Counted from the first letter of the stretch, positions 8,497 through 16,674 are shown. The stretch: DNA of 64,000 bases from Calothrix sp. PCC 6303 (GCF_000317435.1 NC_019751.1:3410001-3474000); one strand, 5' to 3'. A program made the numbers and translations. The notes: generated by a model from the letters alone, not told the origin.

Positions 8497-9219
8497 TTGG
8501 ATTATTTAACTTGGCGATTAATTCCATTCATGGAAACATCTGGAAATATCCAGATGGCGATAGATAAATGGCTGTTTACTCAACATCTTAATGGTAAACA
8601 TCTTCCGACACTACGCTTTTATATATGGTCGAATCCGACTATTTCCTTGGGTTATCATCAAAATAATTACCCAGAAAGCTGGGAAAATATAGTTTGGCAA
8701 GGAAAAAAACTAGATTTAGTGAAGCGTCCTACTGGTGGAAGGGCTGTTTTACACCAAGGTGATTTGACGTATAGTGTGGTGACATCTGGTCTCAGTAATA
8801 GCAGAATTCTAGCTTATCAAAAAATATGTGAGTTTTTGATTTCAGGTTGGGAAAAATTGGGAATTAGTTTGAGTTATGGTACCGCAGGACGGGGATATAT
8901 TCACAATCCTAATTGTTTTGGGACTGCAACAAATGCGGATTTGGTGACTCAGGAAGGTTATAAGTTAATTGGTAGCGCTCAATTGCGGCGCAATGATGTG
9001 ATTTTACAACATGGTTCGATGCGTTTGCAGCCAGATGAGGAGTTGTTTGCGCTGGTATTTGGAGAGAGTATTTCGCAATCTTTGAATTTTCCCGTGGATA
9101 TATCCATTGACGATGTTACTACAGCGTTGATTGAGGCAGCACGCGATCGCTTTCACGCTGAATTCCATGTACAGGGGTTCTCGGATGCAGAATGGCAGGA
9201 AATTCTGAGTTTTGTTTAG
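8497..9219 (+). CDS. Lipoate-protein ligase A family protein
   Basis: A 240-residue BPL/LplA-fold protein. Visible signatures are NPTISLGYHQ near residue 48, RPTGGRAVLHQGDLTYSVV (the lipoyl/adenylate-binding loop) and GSAQLRRNDVILQHGSM. Such enzymes attach lipoate or octanoate to E2 and GcvH proteins in the cytoplasm. Expression probably starts at the TTG at 8497; the first ATG (8530) would remove 11 residues just before the conserved MAIDKW helix. No neighbour is functionally linked. The exact substrate (free lipoate versus transfer) is not decidable from sequence. Confidence 0.82.
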   Translation: MDYLTWRLIPFMETSGNIQMAIDKWLFTQHLNGKHLPTLRFYIWSNPTISLGYHQNNYPESWENIVWQGKKLDLVKRPTGGRAVLHQGDLTYSVVTSGLSNSRILAYQKICEFLISGWEKLGISLSYGTAGRGYIHNPNCFGTATNADLVTQEGYKLIGSAQLRRNDVILQHGSMRLQPDEELFALVFGESISQSLNFPVDISIDDVTTALIEAARDRFHAEFHVQGFSDAEWQEILSFV

Positions 9220-9240
9220 AGTACCATCAAATAAGTATTT

Positions 9241-9747
9241 TTAGGCTGCAATAACAACATTTGTGATCACATCTTCTGCATATCCGTTCTGTTCCCATGC
9301 ACCTGTAACTAATCCTGCAACACCAACAACAATCAGTCCCATAACGGGAATTTTTTGTAACTTCTTAAATTCTGTCATCTGGAAACAGCGGCAATCTCCA
9401 GTTGTCACCAGTCTTGCCCAATGTTCGCAGTTGAAGCGGAATAATTCATATTGCCAACGTTCATGGAAGGTTTCTACAGAGAGATGCAATGCTTTGTTAA
9501 TTTTTTCTCGTTCCCAATGATTTACCCACTTTGCAGGCTGGAAACGATGCCAATCTATGTGCCAAATTGCTAATTTTCCGGTATCTTTTTGCTGATTGCA
9601 GCGAATAGGTTCCCAAGCTAAAGACTCTACATCGTTTAATTGAACTGAGAAATGTAAGATACTTGGGTTTTGCAAGTCACGGTGATACAGCAACTGCCCA
9701 TAGTGCGGATGGGAAAGATTATTGTCAATTAGAGAATGAAGTGACAT
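9241..9747 (-). CDS. LRAT-like (NlpC/P60 superfamily) protein with C-terminal membrane segment
   Basis: This 168-residue protein has the motif RFNCEHWARLVTTG, matching the NCEH active-site segment of lecithin:retinol acyltransferase-like proteins (circularly permuted NlpC/P60 thiol enzymes). The upstream His expected in this fold may be one of those near HYGQLLYHRD or HFSVQL. A hydrophobic segment follows (IPVMGLIVVGVAGLVTGAW), so the C-terminus is probably membrane-anchored. It converges with the lipoate ligase gene. The catalytic assignment is inferred from one motif; the substrate is unknown. Confidence 0.55.
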   Translation of the reverse strand: MSLHSLIDNNLSHPHYGQLLYHRDLQNPSILHFSVQLNDVESLAWEPIRCNQQKDTGKLAIWHIDWHRFQPAKWVNHWEREKINKALHLSVETFHERWQYELFRFNCEHWARLVTTGDCRCFQMTEFKKLQKIPVMGLIVVGVAGLVTGAWEQNGYAEDVITNVVIAA

Positions 9748-9839
9748 GGGTGTATTTAGTTGAAAAATAAATTAAAGAGAGACGTGACATATCTCGTCTC
9801 TAATAACCTGTTGGAATTATCACCTTGAGAAGTTTAGAA

Positions 9840-11036
9840 CTAATTCATGATTGATTTTGCTAAATTATCTAATTGTAACCCTGGTGGATAGTTCCTATCT
9901 GCTTTGATATTTTTTATGTCACTATCGGTAATTTTCAATTTGAGTTTTTGAGCTAATGTTCTCACAATATCGCCTTTATCAATAATACCCGCCACTGCGC
10001 CTGCTGGAGACAGTACTGTAATATGTGACAATTCCTCAGTTTCCAATAATTTGATGATTTGAACCAAGCTTGCTGATTCTTCCACACTGGCTATTTCTGT
10101 GAGAGGAATGACAATATTCTGTACTGTTTGGTTCTCCCATTCACTTCTTTCAATTAATTGCAACTTTTCGGGAATCACTAAACCTTGATAGCGTCCATCT
10201 GCATCCGCAAAATAGATTTGTTGGCGGTTATTTTCCAGTAAGTAAGCATCAGCAAATGTCCGTAAACTTTGCTTGGCATCAATCACCCGAAAATCCCTAG
10301 TCATTGCCTCACTAGCAATGGTATTAACTAGAGTTTCCTGTAATGTGGCAACCCGTTGATAGCTGGTGGCATTGCGAATGGCAAACCAACCCAGTAACAT
10401 GATCCACAATCCCGTAAATAAATCCTGAGTGTAATAGTCCAGCACAAAGCTGAACGCGATCGCACTATAGCCCAAAATCTGTCCGGCTGTTGCTGCACCT
10501 CGTACTGCTTTAAATTGGTTGCCTGTGGCTTTCCACAATGCTGCTTTTAACACTTGTCCCCCATCTAAGGGTAAGCCGGGAATCAGGTTAAATAGAGCTA
10601 AAACTAGATTTATTCCTGCTAAATCATTAGTAATTTTACTGACAATAGATGTATCGTTAAATGAAATTGCTACAGATTTAAATAGTAAAAATAGAATAAT
10701 ACTAACGGCTGGTCCTGCGATCGCAACTTGAAACGCTTGGCTTGGGGTTTTGGATTCTTCCTCAATCATCGCCATTCCACCAAATAGGAATAGAGTTATG
10801 GAACTAACCTTAATTCCCTGGGATTTTGCCGCTAAACTATGTCCCAACTCATGCAACAATACCGAGGTGAACAGCAGTAGTGCCATCACTATGCCAACAG
10901 TCCAACCAACAGTAGTTCCCAACTGTTGATAGGAGGAACCGAAATTCCAAGTTGCTAATCCCAAAATAATAAACCACAGAGGATCTATATACAGAGGGAT
11001 TCCAAATAAAGAACCGATTTTCCAGCGTTTTTGCAT
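9840..11036 (-). CDS. Site-2 protease family metalloprotease with CBS domains
   Basis: An M50/S2P-type intramembrane protease of 398 residues from ATG 11036; a TTG start six codons upstream is less likely because homologues begin near MQKRWKIGSLFGIPL. The zinc site HELGH is at 62-66 and the third ligand lies in GLPLDGGQVL near 152, within about six membrane segments. The C-terminal half carries two CBS domains (FRVIDAKQSLRTFADAYL and VEESASLVQIIKLLE), which in such proteases sense ligands. It acts in the cytoplasmic or thylakoid membrane. The target, perhaps an anti-sigma factor, is unknown. Confidence 0.9.
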   Translation of the reverse strand: MQKRWKIGSLFGIPLYIDPLWFIILGLATWNFGSSYQQLGTTVGWTVGIVMALLLFTSVLLHELGHSLAAKSQGIKVSSITLFLFGGMAMIEEESKTPSQAFQVAIAGPAVSIILFLLFKSVAISFNDTSIVSKITNDLAGINLVLALFNLIPGLPLDGGQVLKAALWKATGNQFKAVRGAATAGQILGYSAIAFSFVLDYYTQDLFTGLWIMLLGWFAIRNATSYQRVATLQETLVNTIASEAMTRDFRVIDAKQSLRTFADAYLLENNRQQIYFADADGRYQGLVIPEKLQLIERSEWENQTVQNIVIPLTEIASVEESASLVQIIKLLETEELSHITVLSPAGAVAGIIDKGDIVRTLAQKLKLKITDSDIKNIKADRNYPPGLQLDNLAKSIMN

Positions 11037-11437
11037 AGGATTATCTTGAAACAAGAAATGTTAAGTTTATGATGTATCTCTAGCATAAACAATCTGATTC
11101 CCAATAATCCAGAAACCTGTGTGAGTAAGGTTACGGTTAACCGTCATTGCGTAAAGCCTAACGGCATACAAGAAACGCCAAGCGTGTCCGAAGGACTTGG
11201 AACGAAGCAATCTCAAGGTTTATCACTTCCAACGAGCGAACGATTTACGTCACGCAAGCTAGAACTAGCTCCTCCGGAGCGGCTGGGAGCCTTTCTTTAA
11301 TGCCCAAATGGCTATACGTTCAGCTACGCTGTTTTCATGCCCAAAGGGCTGTACGGATCTCAACCCCAAACACCAAAAACCTTCACTGCGATAGACGTTG
11401 ATTTACAATTGTGAATAAACAGTAAATTTAAACAAGT
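11037..11437. other. Repeat-rich intergenic region
   Basis: About 400 bp without a gene. It holds the GTCATTGCG repeat at 11142-11214 and further repeat debris (11230-11360) including GCTCCTCCGGAGCGGC and two related CCCAAA-GGCT-TACG segments. It precedes the ParE-type module. Confidence 0.5.
11142..11214. repeat. GTCATTGCG...GAAGCAATCTC dispersed repeat (copy)
   Basis: Starts CGTCATTGCGTAAAGCCTAA and ends AACGAAGCAATCTC. It is almost identical (one base difference) to 12085-12157. Shorter relatives lie at 13158, 15197, 58320 and 61097. Confidence 0.8.
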
Positions 11438-11665
11438 ATGCACCCTATATTAAAGGTTGATATTTCCGAATTAAGTGTATCTGAACGTATACAACTAGCT
11501 GAGGATTTATGGGATAGTATTTTGCTGGAATCTGATGCTTCGGAATTTCCCTTAAGTGAAGGTCAAAAACAAGAATTAGATAGACGTTTAGAATTACATC
11601 GTCAAAATCCGCAACAGGGTTCCACTTGGGAAGAGGTTAAGCAGCGATTGGGTTTTGATAAATGA
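11438..11665 (+). CDS. Antitoxin, addiction module component (TIGR02574-like)
   Basis: A 75-residue acidic protein with the family pattern ISELSVSERIQLAEDLWDSI near the N-terminus and LSEGQKQELDRRLELHRQNP, ending in TWEEVKQRLG. These small proteins pair with RelE/ParE-type toxins. Its stop overlaps the toxin start (ATGA), indicating translational coupling. It would neutralise the toxin by direct binding and probably represses its own promoter. The region is bordered by GTCATTGCG repeats on both sides. Confidence 0.85.
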   Translation: MHPILKVDISELSVSERIQLAEDLWDSILLESDASEFPLSEGQKQELDRRLELHRQNPQQGSTWEEVKQRLGFDK

Positions 11666-11961
11666 GTTATCAGCTAATTATTAGCCCAGAAGCGGAATTT
11701 GATATCGAAGATGCTTTTAAATGGTACGAAGAAAGTAGTTCCGGGTTAGGTTCAGAGTTTGTCCGTGCTATCGATGGCTGTTTGGCGCTAATCGGACGCA
11801 ATCCTTTTGCCTACCCCAAAGTGTACCAGGAAGTGCGACGAGTATTAATACGTCGATTTCCTTATGGGGTGATGTATGTAGTGGAAGAAGATGTTATTAC
11901 TATAATTGCTTGCTTTCACATTAAACGTGACCCGAAAGCATGGCAAAATAGAAGTACTTGA
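11662..11961 (+). CDS. RelE/ParE superfamily toxin
   Basis: A 99-residue basic protein with a ParE/RelE fold: ISPEAEFDIEDAFKWYEES at the N-terminus (helix alpha1), GSEFVRAIDGCLALIGRNPFAYP, then RRVLIRRFPYGVMYVVEEDV and ACFHIKRDPKAW. The pairing with a TIGR02574-like antitoxin suggests ParE-type rather than RelE-type, but whether gyrase or ribosomal mRNA is the target cannot be read from sequence. It overlaps the antitoxin gene by 4 bp and looks intact. Confidence 0.87.
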   Translation: MSYQLIISPEAEFDIEDAFKWYEESSSGLGSEFVRAIDGCLALIGRNPFAYPKVYQEVRRVLIRRFPYGVMYVVEEDVITIIACFHIKRDPKAWQNRST

Positions 11962-12062
11962 ATTCTACAAATATCACCCGAAAAACCACCTTTTAAAGCT
12001 CCAAAACCAAGAATTCAGTACCTGGACAAAATATTTACAGCCATTGCGATCCCACTTCCACT

Positions 12063-12157
12063 CAAACCTACTAAAAACTCCCTCCGTCATTGCGTAAAGC
12101 CTAACGGCATACAAGAAACGCCAAGCGTGTCCAAAGGACTTGGAACGAAGCAATCTC
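12063..12157. repeat. GTCATTGCG repeat with direct-repeat leader (left of xisHI)
   Basis: The 32-base segment 12063-12094 (CAAACCTACTAAAAACTCCC then TCCGTCATTGCG) recurs at 13134-13165 with one difference. The repeat body continues to GAAGCAATCTC at 12157, nearly identical to 11142-11214. With 13134-13165 it brackets the xisHI genes. Confidence 0.75.
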
Positions 12158-12198
12158 GATATCTTCAACACCAACGAGTCAAAGCGATCGCCTGAATA

Positions 12199-12534
12199 TT
12201 AAGCGACACCGTAATCAGTATATTGACGCTTGTATGGAGCTTGCAAACCCAAGACAATATCCTCTGGTGGTACTCCCATCACTACTAACTCCTCTGCGGG
12301 ATTGCGATCGGTTAAATTCTGTTGTAGCCAGATTTTGCCATCCTTAATATCAAAATGCATCACGCATCGATAAATACGATTCAATCCTTGCCAACCGACA
12401 TTCATCCATTGATAATGATTACGTTCTGTGTCTAAAATGAGTTGAACCTCGACATCGTTATCTGATATATCATCACTGGCATAGTTCGTCAAAAGTTTTG
12501 TAACATACTCTTGATATTTTGTTAGTTTATCCAC
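12199..12534 (-). CDS. xisI: XisI family protein (fdxN element excision controlling factor-like)
   Basis: A 111-residue protein with the XisI pattern: LTKYQEYVTKLLTNYA, VQLILDTERNHYQWMNVGW, CVMHFDIKDGKIWLQQNLTD and VPPEDIVLGLQAPYKRQYTD. In Anabaena, XisH and XisI together with the recombinase XisF are needed to excise the 55-kb fdxN element, but many cyanobacteria carry several orphan xisHI pairs of unknown role, as here. It is encoded downstream of and overlapping xisH by 13 bp. No recombinase gene lies in the window. Confidence 0.9.
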   Translation of the reverse strand: MDKLTKYQEYVTKLLTNYASDDISDNDVEVQLILDTERNHYQWMNVGWQGLNRIYRCVMHFDIKDGKIWLQQNLTDRNPAEELVVMGVPPEDIVLGLQAPYKRQYTDYGVA

Positions 12535-12938
12535 TGTACAATCACCTCATCTATTGGATTGTAAACAATTAATAGTACCTGATACTGTTTTATCGCAGTT
12601 TTCGTAAATTCAAGCTGAAAAAATGTTTTGTACGTATCAAATGGAACTGCTAAGTATAATAATCGCTCTGGTTCGTAACCTGCTAATGCTAGACGGTAAC
12701 TCAGGAATTGTCCCAAAGCGGAGTAAAAATCTGTAATTGCGGAGGGGTTTAAAAAGCTTTTGATTTCAATTGCTATCTTTTGATTTTCTTTTTCTGCGGC
12801 AATTATTTTTTCTGCACCTAAATCAATTTGAAAGTTGACTTCTCCAAATTTAAATTTTAATGGATCGCTAGTAATTATCCATTGTTCTTTTTGCAAAGCT
12901 TTTTTAACTGATTCATGGAAAATATCTTTTGCAGACAC
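12522..12938 (-). CDS. xisH: XisH family protein
   Basis: A 138-residue protein matching XisH: MSAKDIFHESVKKALQKEQW, VNFQIDLGAEKIIAAEK, KIAIEIKSFLNPSAITDFYS and ALGQFLSYRLAL. The D...E-x-K layout (IDLGAEKII ... IAIEIKSF) resembles a PD-(D/E)XK nuclease core, which fits a nuclease-like fold for the family (inference). It is coupled to xisI by a 13-bp overlap. The pair lies between direct repeats and next to a MITE-like element, so it may be a mobile cassette. Confidence 0.9.
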   Translation of the reverse strand: MSAKDIFHESVKKALQKEQWIITSDPLKFKFGEVNFQIDLGAEKIIAAEKENQKIAIEIKSFLNPSAITDFYSALGQFLSYRLALAGYEPERLLYLAVPFDTYKTFFQLEFTKTAIKQYQVLLIVYNPIDEVIVQWIN

Positions 12939-12979
12939 AGTGAAAAAATATGATTCTTGGATATGATATTTCCCATATT

Positions 12980-13104
12980 AGGGACTTCCAAGAAATAATT
13001 TCTCCAATTTTGTGGAGTGGGCTTCTAGCCCGCTCAATATAAGGACGGGCTGGAAGCCCATCCCACAAGAAATAATTTGGGTATTTTTTTATTTGGAAGT
13101 CCCT
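12980..13104. mobile_element. MITE-like element with AGGGACTTCCAA inverted ends
   Basis: 125 bp bounded by AGGGACTTCCAA (12980) and TTGGAAGTCCCT (ends 13104). The interior holds a second long inverted repeat around GTGGAGTGGGCTTCTAGCCC and its mirror GGGCTGGAAGCCCATCCCAC (about 13012-13070). No coding capacity. One end recurs at 3154-3165. Confidence 0.65.
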
Positions 13105-13133
13105 TATATACTTTGACGGATCGCATTCCCCAA

Positions 13134-13165
13134 CAAACCTACTAAAAACTCCCTCTGTCATTGCG
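13134..13165. repeat. Direct repeat right of xisHI
   Basis: Matches 12063-12094 with one base difference, then continues as GTCATTGCGAGGAACGAAGC plus AATC, a short member of the GTCATTGCG family. Confidence 0.75.
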
Positions 13166-13236
13166 AGGAACGAAGCAATCCCAAGGTTTTCGCAATACAC
13201 CAGCAAAACCTTGCAATCCAATAATCAATTACTCGC

Positions 13237-15954
13237 TCAAAACTGATAATTATCTTTTCTTTGAGACATTTCCCTTAAGCAAGCAGCGTAATTACCTCGA
13301 ACCGTCATGGTATTTGGATGAGCAACACCTAAACTTTGTTCGCATATTTTTAATGCTTGGATGTGCATAGGTTCTGCGTCTTCGTACCTTCCCTGGGAAT
13401 AGTAGAGATTAGCTAAATTGTTCAAACTGGTTGCAACGTCGGGATGATTTTCTCCCAGTAGCTGTTTATATAACTCAAAAGCTTGGAGGCACATAGGTTC
13501 TGCTGCTTCGTACCTTCCCTGGGAAACGTAGAGTAAAGCTAAATTGTCCAAACTGGTTGCAACGTTGGGATGATTTTCTCCCAGTAGTTGTTTATATAAC
13601 TCCAATGCTTCGATTAAAAGAGGTTCTGCTGCTTCGTACCTTCCCTGGGAATAGTAGAGATTAGCTAAATTGTTCAAACTGGTTGCAACGTCGGGATGAT
13701 TTTCTCCCAGTAGCTGTTTATATAACTCAAAAGCTTGGAGGCACATAGGTTCTGCTGCTTCGTACCTTCCCTGGGAAACGTAGAGTACAGCTAAACCGCT
13801 CAAACTGGTTGCAACGTGGGGATGATTTTCTCCCAGTAGCTGTTTATATAACTCCAATGCTTGGAGGCACATAGGTTCTGCTGCTTCGTACCTTCCCTGG
13901 GAACGGTAGAGACTAGCTAAATTGTTCAAACTTTGTGCAACGTGGGGATGATTTTCTCCCAGTAGCTGTTTTCTTAACTCCAAAGCTTGGATGTAAAGTG
14001 GTTCTGCTGCTTCGTACCTTCCCTGGGAACGGTAGAGTGCAGCTAAATTATTCAAACTTTGTGCAACGTGGGGATGATTTTCTCCCAGTAGCTGTTTTCT
14101 TAACTCCAAAGCTTGGATGTAAAGTGGTTCTGCTGCTTCGTACCTTCCCTGGGAACGGTAGAGTGCAGCTAAATTATTCAAACTGGTTGCAGTGGAGGGA
14201 TGATTTTCTCCCAGCATCTGTTTATATAACTCCAAAGCTTGGATGTAAAGTGGTTCTGCTGCTTCGTACCTTCCCTGAGAATCGTAGAGTGCGGCTAAAT
14301 TGTTCAAACTGGTTGCAACGTCGGGATGATTTTCTCCCAGTAGCTGTTTATATAACTCCAAAGCTTGGAGGTACATAGGTTCTGCTTCCTCGTACCTTAC
14401 CTGAGAATCGTAGAGTTGAGCTAAATTGTTCAAACTGGTTGCAACGTCGGGATGATTTTCTCCCAAGCGGGATTTTAATGCGGATACGCATCCTTGATAC
14501 CAAGGTTCTGCTAATCCATATAAACCCTGTCCATTGTAATACAAAGCTAAACCAGTAAAAGCCCAATATAAATTTTCATCGCTGACTGCATCGGTTAAGT
14601 TTTCGGCGATTTCTGTTAAGTGGGGAATGGCTGTTTTAACTGAGTTGATAAATTCTAAAGTTGGTGATTGGGGAATGGTTTGAGCAATTTCCATAAAGGT
14701 GTTGGTAAATGCTTGTTTAATTTCCTTGCTTTCCCCATCTGCGGTTAATTTGTCTTTCAAAAATTCTCGAATTAAGGGATGAATCTTATAACCATATAAA
14801 TCATCTGCTTCTAAACATTGCACCAAATGACGTTGGTAAAGTTGCTCATTTGCTGTCTCCACATCCGATTCATCCCAATTCAGAGATTGAGTCATCGTTT
14901 CTACCCATTCCCACACAAAAATATCTGCTGCAAATAAACTCAATAACCCGGCGATTTTTTGTGTTTCTGAACTCAATTCCACCCAGCTTAATTCAAATGC
15001 AGCTAAAACCCCCCGTTGTGCGGTACTCAATCCTTTTTGCTGAAGATTAATCGCTTCCTGTTCCAGTCGCTGCTGTTGCAACAATTCCAGCATTTTCCCT
15101 AATGTGAAATGGGGCGGTTTTTTCTTGATGTACCGTCCCACTAATTCGATTCCTAAAGGTAAATATCCCAACCATTTACATAATTCTTGAGCATCTCCGT
15201 CATTGCGACGCAAGGAAGCAATCTCAGTATCTCTGTTTTCCAACGAGTCATTGAAATTGCGTCGTCGTTCATCCTTGGAATGACGGGATGGTTTATTGAC
15301 TCGCTTTTCCCCAATAATATTAATTAAAAGTTGTAATCCTTCCTCCGGTGACAACACATCGAGGGGAATTTCCTCAACATTCGCGTCGATATCTCGCAAT
15401 CTCGTTGTCAGCAAAATCCGGAAGCGGTTATTTGTGGGAATTAACTCATCAAACCCCTGCAAATTCATCACATCATCCAATACAACCAACACCAAACCCT
15501 CTGAAGGTTGCCAATTTTGCCAGCACCAAGCTACTTGTTGAATCAACGTCAGTGGATTTCCTTGAAAATCCTGCTGACGAACTTCCAAACCCATTTGTAG
15601 CTGGACAAATTGAATAATTCCCTGAGCTATATTGGCATCTCTGGTATTTAACCAACAAACCCCACCGGGATAATATTGACCATATTCCCGCGCATATTTT
15701 ACCGCCAATTCCGTCTTCCCGATTCCACCCATCCCCGACACCGCAGAAATCGCCACGGTGTTATTTTCTCGATATAATTTTTCGTGAATTAATTTTAATT
15801 CCTCACTGCGTCCAACGAAATGGGAAACACCAGGATAGGGAATATAATTAACAGCAGTTGCGGGTTTTTCTGGTGAATTAAAGTTAAATGTATTATCTTT
15901 AATTACGTTAATTCCACCTTTAGCATTTATCCCTTGCCAATTTTCATTAATCAT
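13237..15954 (-). CDS. NLR-like protein: N-terminal amyloid-like motif, NB-ARC ATPase, about ten TPRs
   Basis: A 905-residue STAND protein. Residues 2-26 carry the motif NENWQGINAKGGIN...NTFNF. FVGRSEEL (46-53) opens the NB-ARC, with Walker A GMGGIGKT at 74-81, Walker B VLVVLDD at 155-161, the TTR sensor near 183 and the GxP motif GYLPLGIELVGRYI near 263. A 30-codon palindromic repeat is inserted between sensor and GxP (residues 224-253). Residues about 480-890 are ten 42-residue TPRs of the kinesin-light-chain type (LLGENHPDVATSLNNLA). The gene lies 125 bp downstream of a small protein gene with the same motif, suggesting an effector/receptor pair. Inferred role: nucleotide-controlled signalling or defence. 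Confidence 0.88.
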   Translation of the reverse strand: MINENWQGINAKGGINVIKDNTFNFNSPEKPATAVNYIPYPGVSHFVGRSEELKLIHEKLYRENNTVAISAVSGMGGIGKTELAVKYAREYGQYYPGGVCWLNTRDANIAQGIIQFVQLQMGLEVRQQDFQGNPLTLIQQVAWCWQNWQPSEGLVLVVLDDVMNLQGFDELIPTNNRFRILLTTRLRDIDANVEEIPLDVLSPEEGLQLLINIIGEKRVNKPSRHSKDERRRNFNDSLENRDTEIASLRRNDGDAQELCKWLGYLPLGIELVGRYIKKKPPHFTLGKMLELLQQQRLEQEAINLQQKGLSTAQRGVLAAFELSWVELSSETQKIAGLLSLFAADIFVWEWVETMTQSLNWDESDVETANEQLYQRHLVQCLEADDLYGYKIHPLIREFLKDKLTADGESKEIKQAFTNTFMEIAQTIPQSPTLEFINSVKTAIPHLTEIAENLTDAVSDENLYWAFTGLALYYNGQGLYGLAEPWYQGCVSALKSRLGENHPDVATSLNNLAQLYDSQVRYEEAEPMYLQALELYKQLLGENHPDVATSLNNLAALYDSQGRYEAAEPLYIQALELYKQMLGENHPSTATSLNNLAALYRSQGRYEAAEPLYIQALELRKQLLGENHPHVAQSLNNLAALYRSQGRYEAAEPLYIQALELRKQLLGENHPHVAQSLNNLASLYRSQGRYEAAEPMCLQALELYKQLLGENHPHVATSLSGLAVLYVSQGRYEAAEPMCLQAFELYKQLLGENHPDVATSLNNLANLYYSQGRYEAAEPLLIEALELYKQLLGENHPNVATSLDNLALLYVSQGRYEAAEPMCLQAFELYKQLLGENHPDVATSLNNLANLYYSQGRYEDAEPMHIQALKICEQSLGVAHPNTMTVRGNYAACLREMSQRKDNYQF
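15197..15286. repeat. 90-bp palindromic repeat inserted in frame in the NB-ARC domain
   Basis: Starts CCGTCATTGCGACGCAAGG and ends CCTTGGAATGACGG, with further pairing (GACGCAA/TTGCGTC). It is exactly 90 bp, a multiple of three, with no stop in the frame used. It belongs to the GTCATTGCG...GAAGCAATCTC family found between genes elsewhere in the window. Confidence 0.75.
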
Positions 15955-16079
15955 TTTTTTAATATACTTTTAAAGATAAAAATACCATTTATAGCTTTTC
16001 TTATTAATCTGATAGTCCCCTCCTCGCAAGCGGGGAGGGTTAGGGTGGGGTTCTAATATCCAGAGTGGAAAATGCTATG

Positions 16080-16466
16080 TTATTTACCAAAGTTAAAATT
16101 ATTATATTGAATGGTATTTATTCCACCTTTAATACTTATTCCTTGCCAATTTTCATTCAAAACCTGGACAACTTTGGGATTAGTTTCAGCTTTAGCTGCT
16201 GCTGCTACATCCTCCATTGCTTGATTAACTTCCGGATTAGCTTTAGCGGCAGATTCTACCTCTAATACAGCTTTATCGTAATCAAGGGGCTGTTTTGGGG
16301 CTTGCTCAATGGCAGTTACAGTGTAGGGAGCGTGTTTTTTCAGTGTTACAAGAAATTTACCAGTTTTATCCCATAAAGCCTCACCCAAGTTTTCGCCTGT
16401 TTTTTCTAAAACCTTGGTGGCAATGACAGTCCCAATGGCTATCGCAGCAGTGCTTAAAGGTTCCAT
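16080..16466 (-). CDS. Small putative effector partner of the NLR-like protein
   Basis: A 128-residue protein. The N-terminal part (EPLSTAAIAIGTVIATKVLE, then KTGENLGEALWDKTGKFL) is a hydrophobic/amphipathic helical region like that at the N-terminus of many cyanobacterial STAND proteins. The middle is helical and acidic-alanine rich. The C-terminus (NENWQGISIKGGINTIQYNN, FNF) repeats the N-terminal motif of the NLR gene 125 bp downstream, identical at 17 of 23 positions. This matches the arrangement of bacterial Bell-type effector genes beside NLR genes sharing amyloid signalling (BASS) motifs. Alternatively, it is an N-terminal domain split from the NLR by partial duplication. Confidence 0.6.
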   Translation of the reverse strand: MEPLSTAAIAIGTVIATKVLEKTGENLGEALWDKTGKFLVTLKKHAPYTVTAIEQAPKQPLDYDKAVLEVESAAKANPEVNQAMEDVAAAAKAETNPKVVQVLNENWQGISIKGGINTIQYNNFNFGK

Positions 16467-16569
16467 AAATAATCAGATCGTACTTTGATCTACAAAATTA
16501 TTTATACACAAAGCTCAGGGAAATTCCTGAATTTTGTGATAGTTTTTTAATATATTTGAACGATAATAC

Positions 16570-16673
16570 ATACCAATTCAAATAATGATTGCAGCACATC
16601 CAACGGTAGAGACGTAGCACTGCTACGTCTCTACAAATATCTATCTGTCGCAATGGTGTTTTCAAATTGGTAT
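16570..16673. mobile_element. MITE-like element, ATACCAATT family (copy 1)
   Basis: 104 bp with ATACCAATT / AATTGGTAT ends and a core palindrome at 16606-16634 (GTAGAGACGTAGCACTGC...). Two further copies lie at 48629-48731 (reverse) and 60978-61080. No coding capacity. Confidence 0.8.
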
Positions 16674-16674
16674 A

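Noticed and set aside
12199-12938. Interpreting xisHI as evidence for an fdxN element
   Set aside because: No XisF recombinase, no nif genes and no known attachment core are present; orphan xisHI pairs are common.
13935-14378. Plus-strand frame with a repeated 42-residue pattern
   Set aside because: It is the antisense of the TPR array of the NLR gene; its repeats mirror the TPR units.
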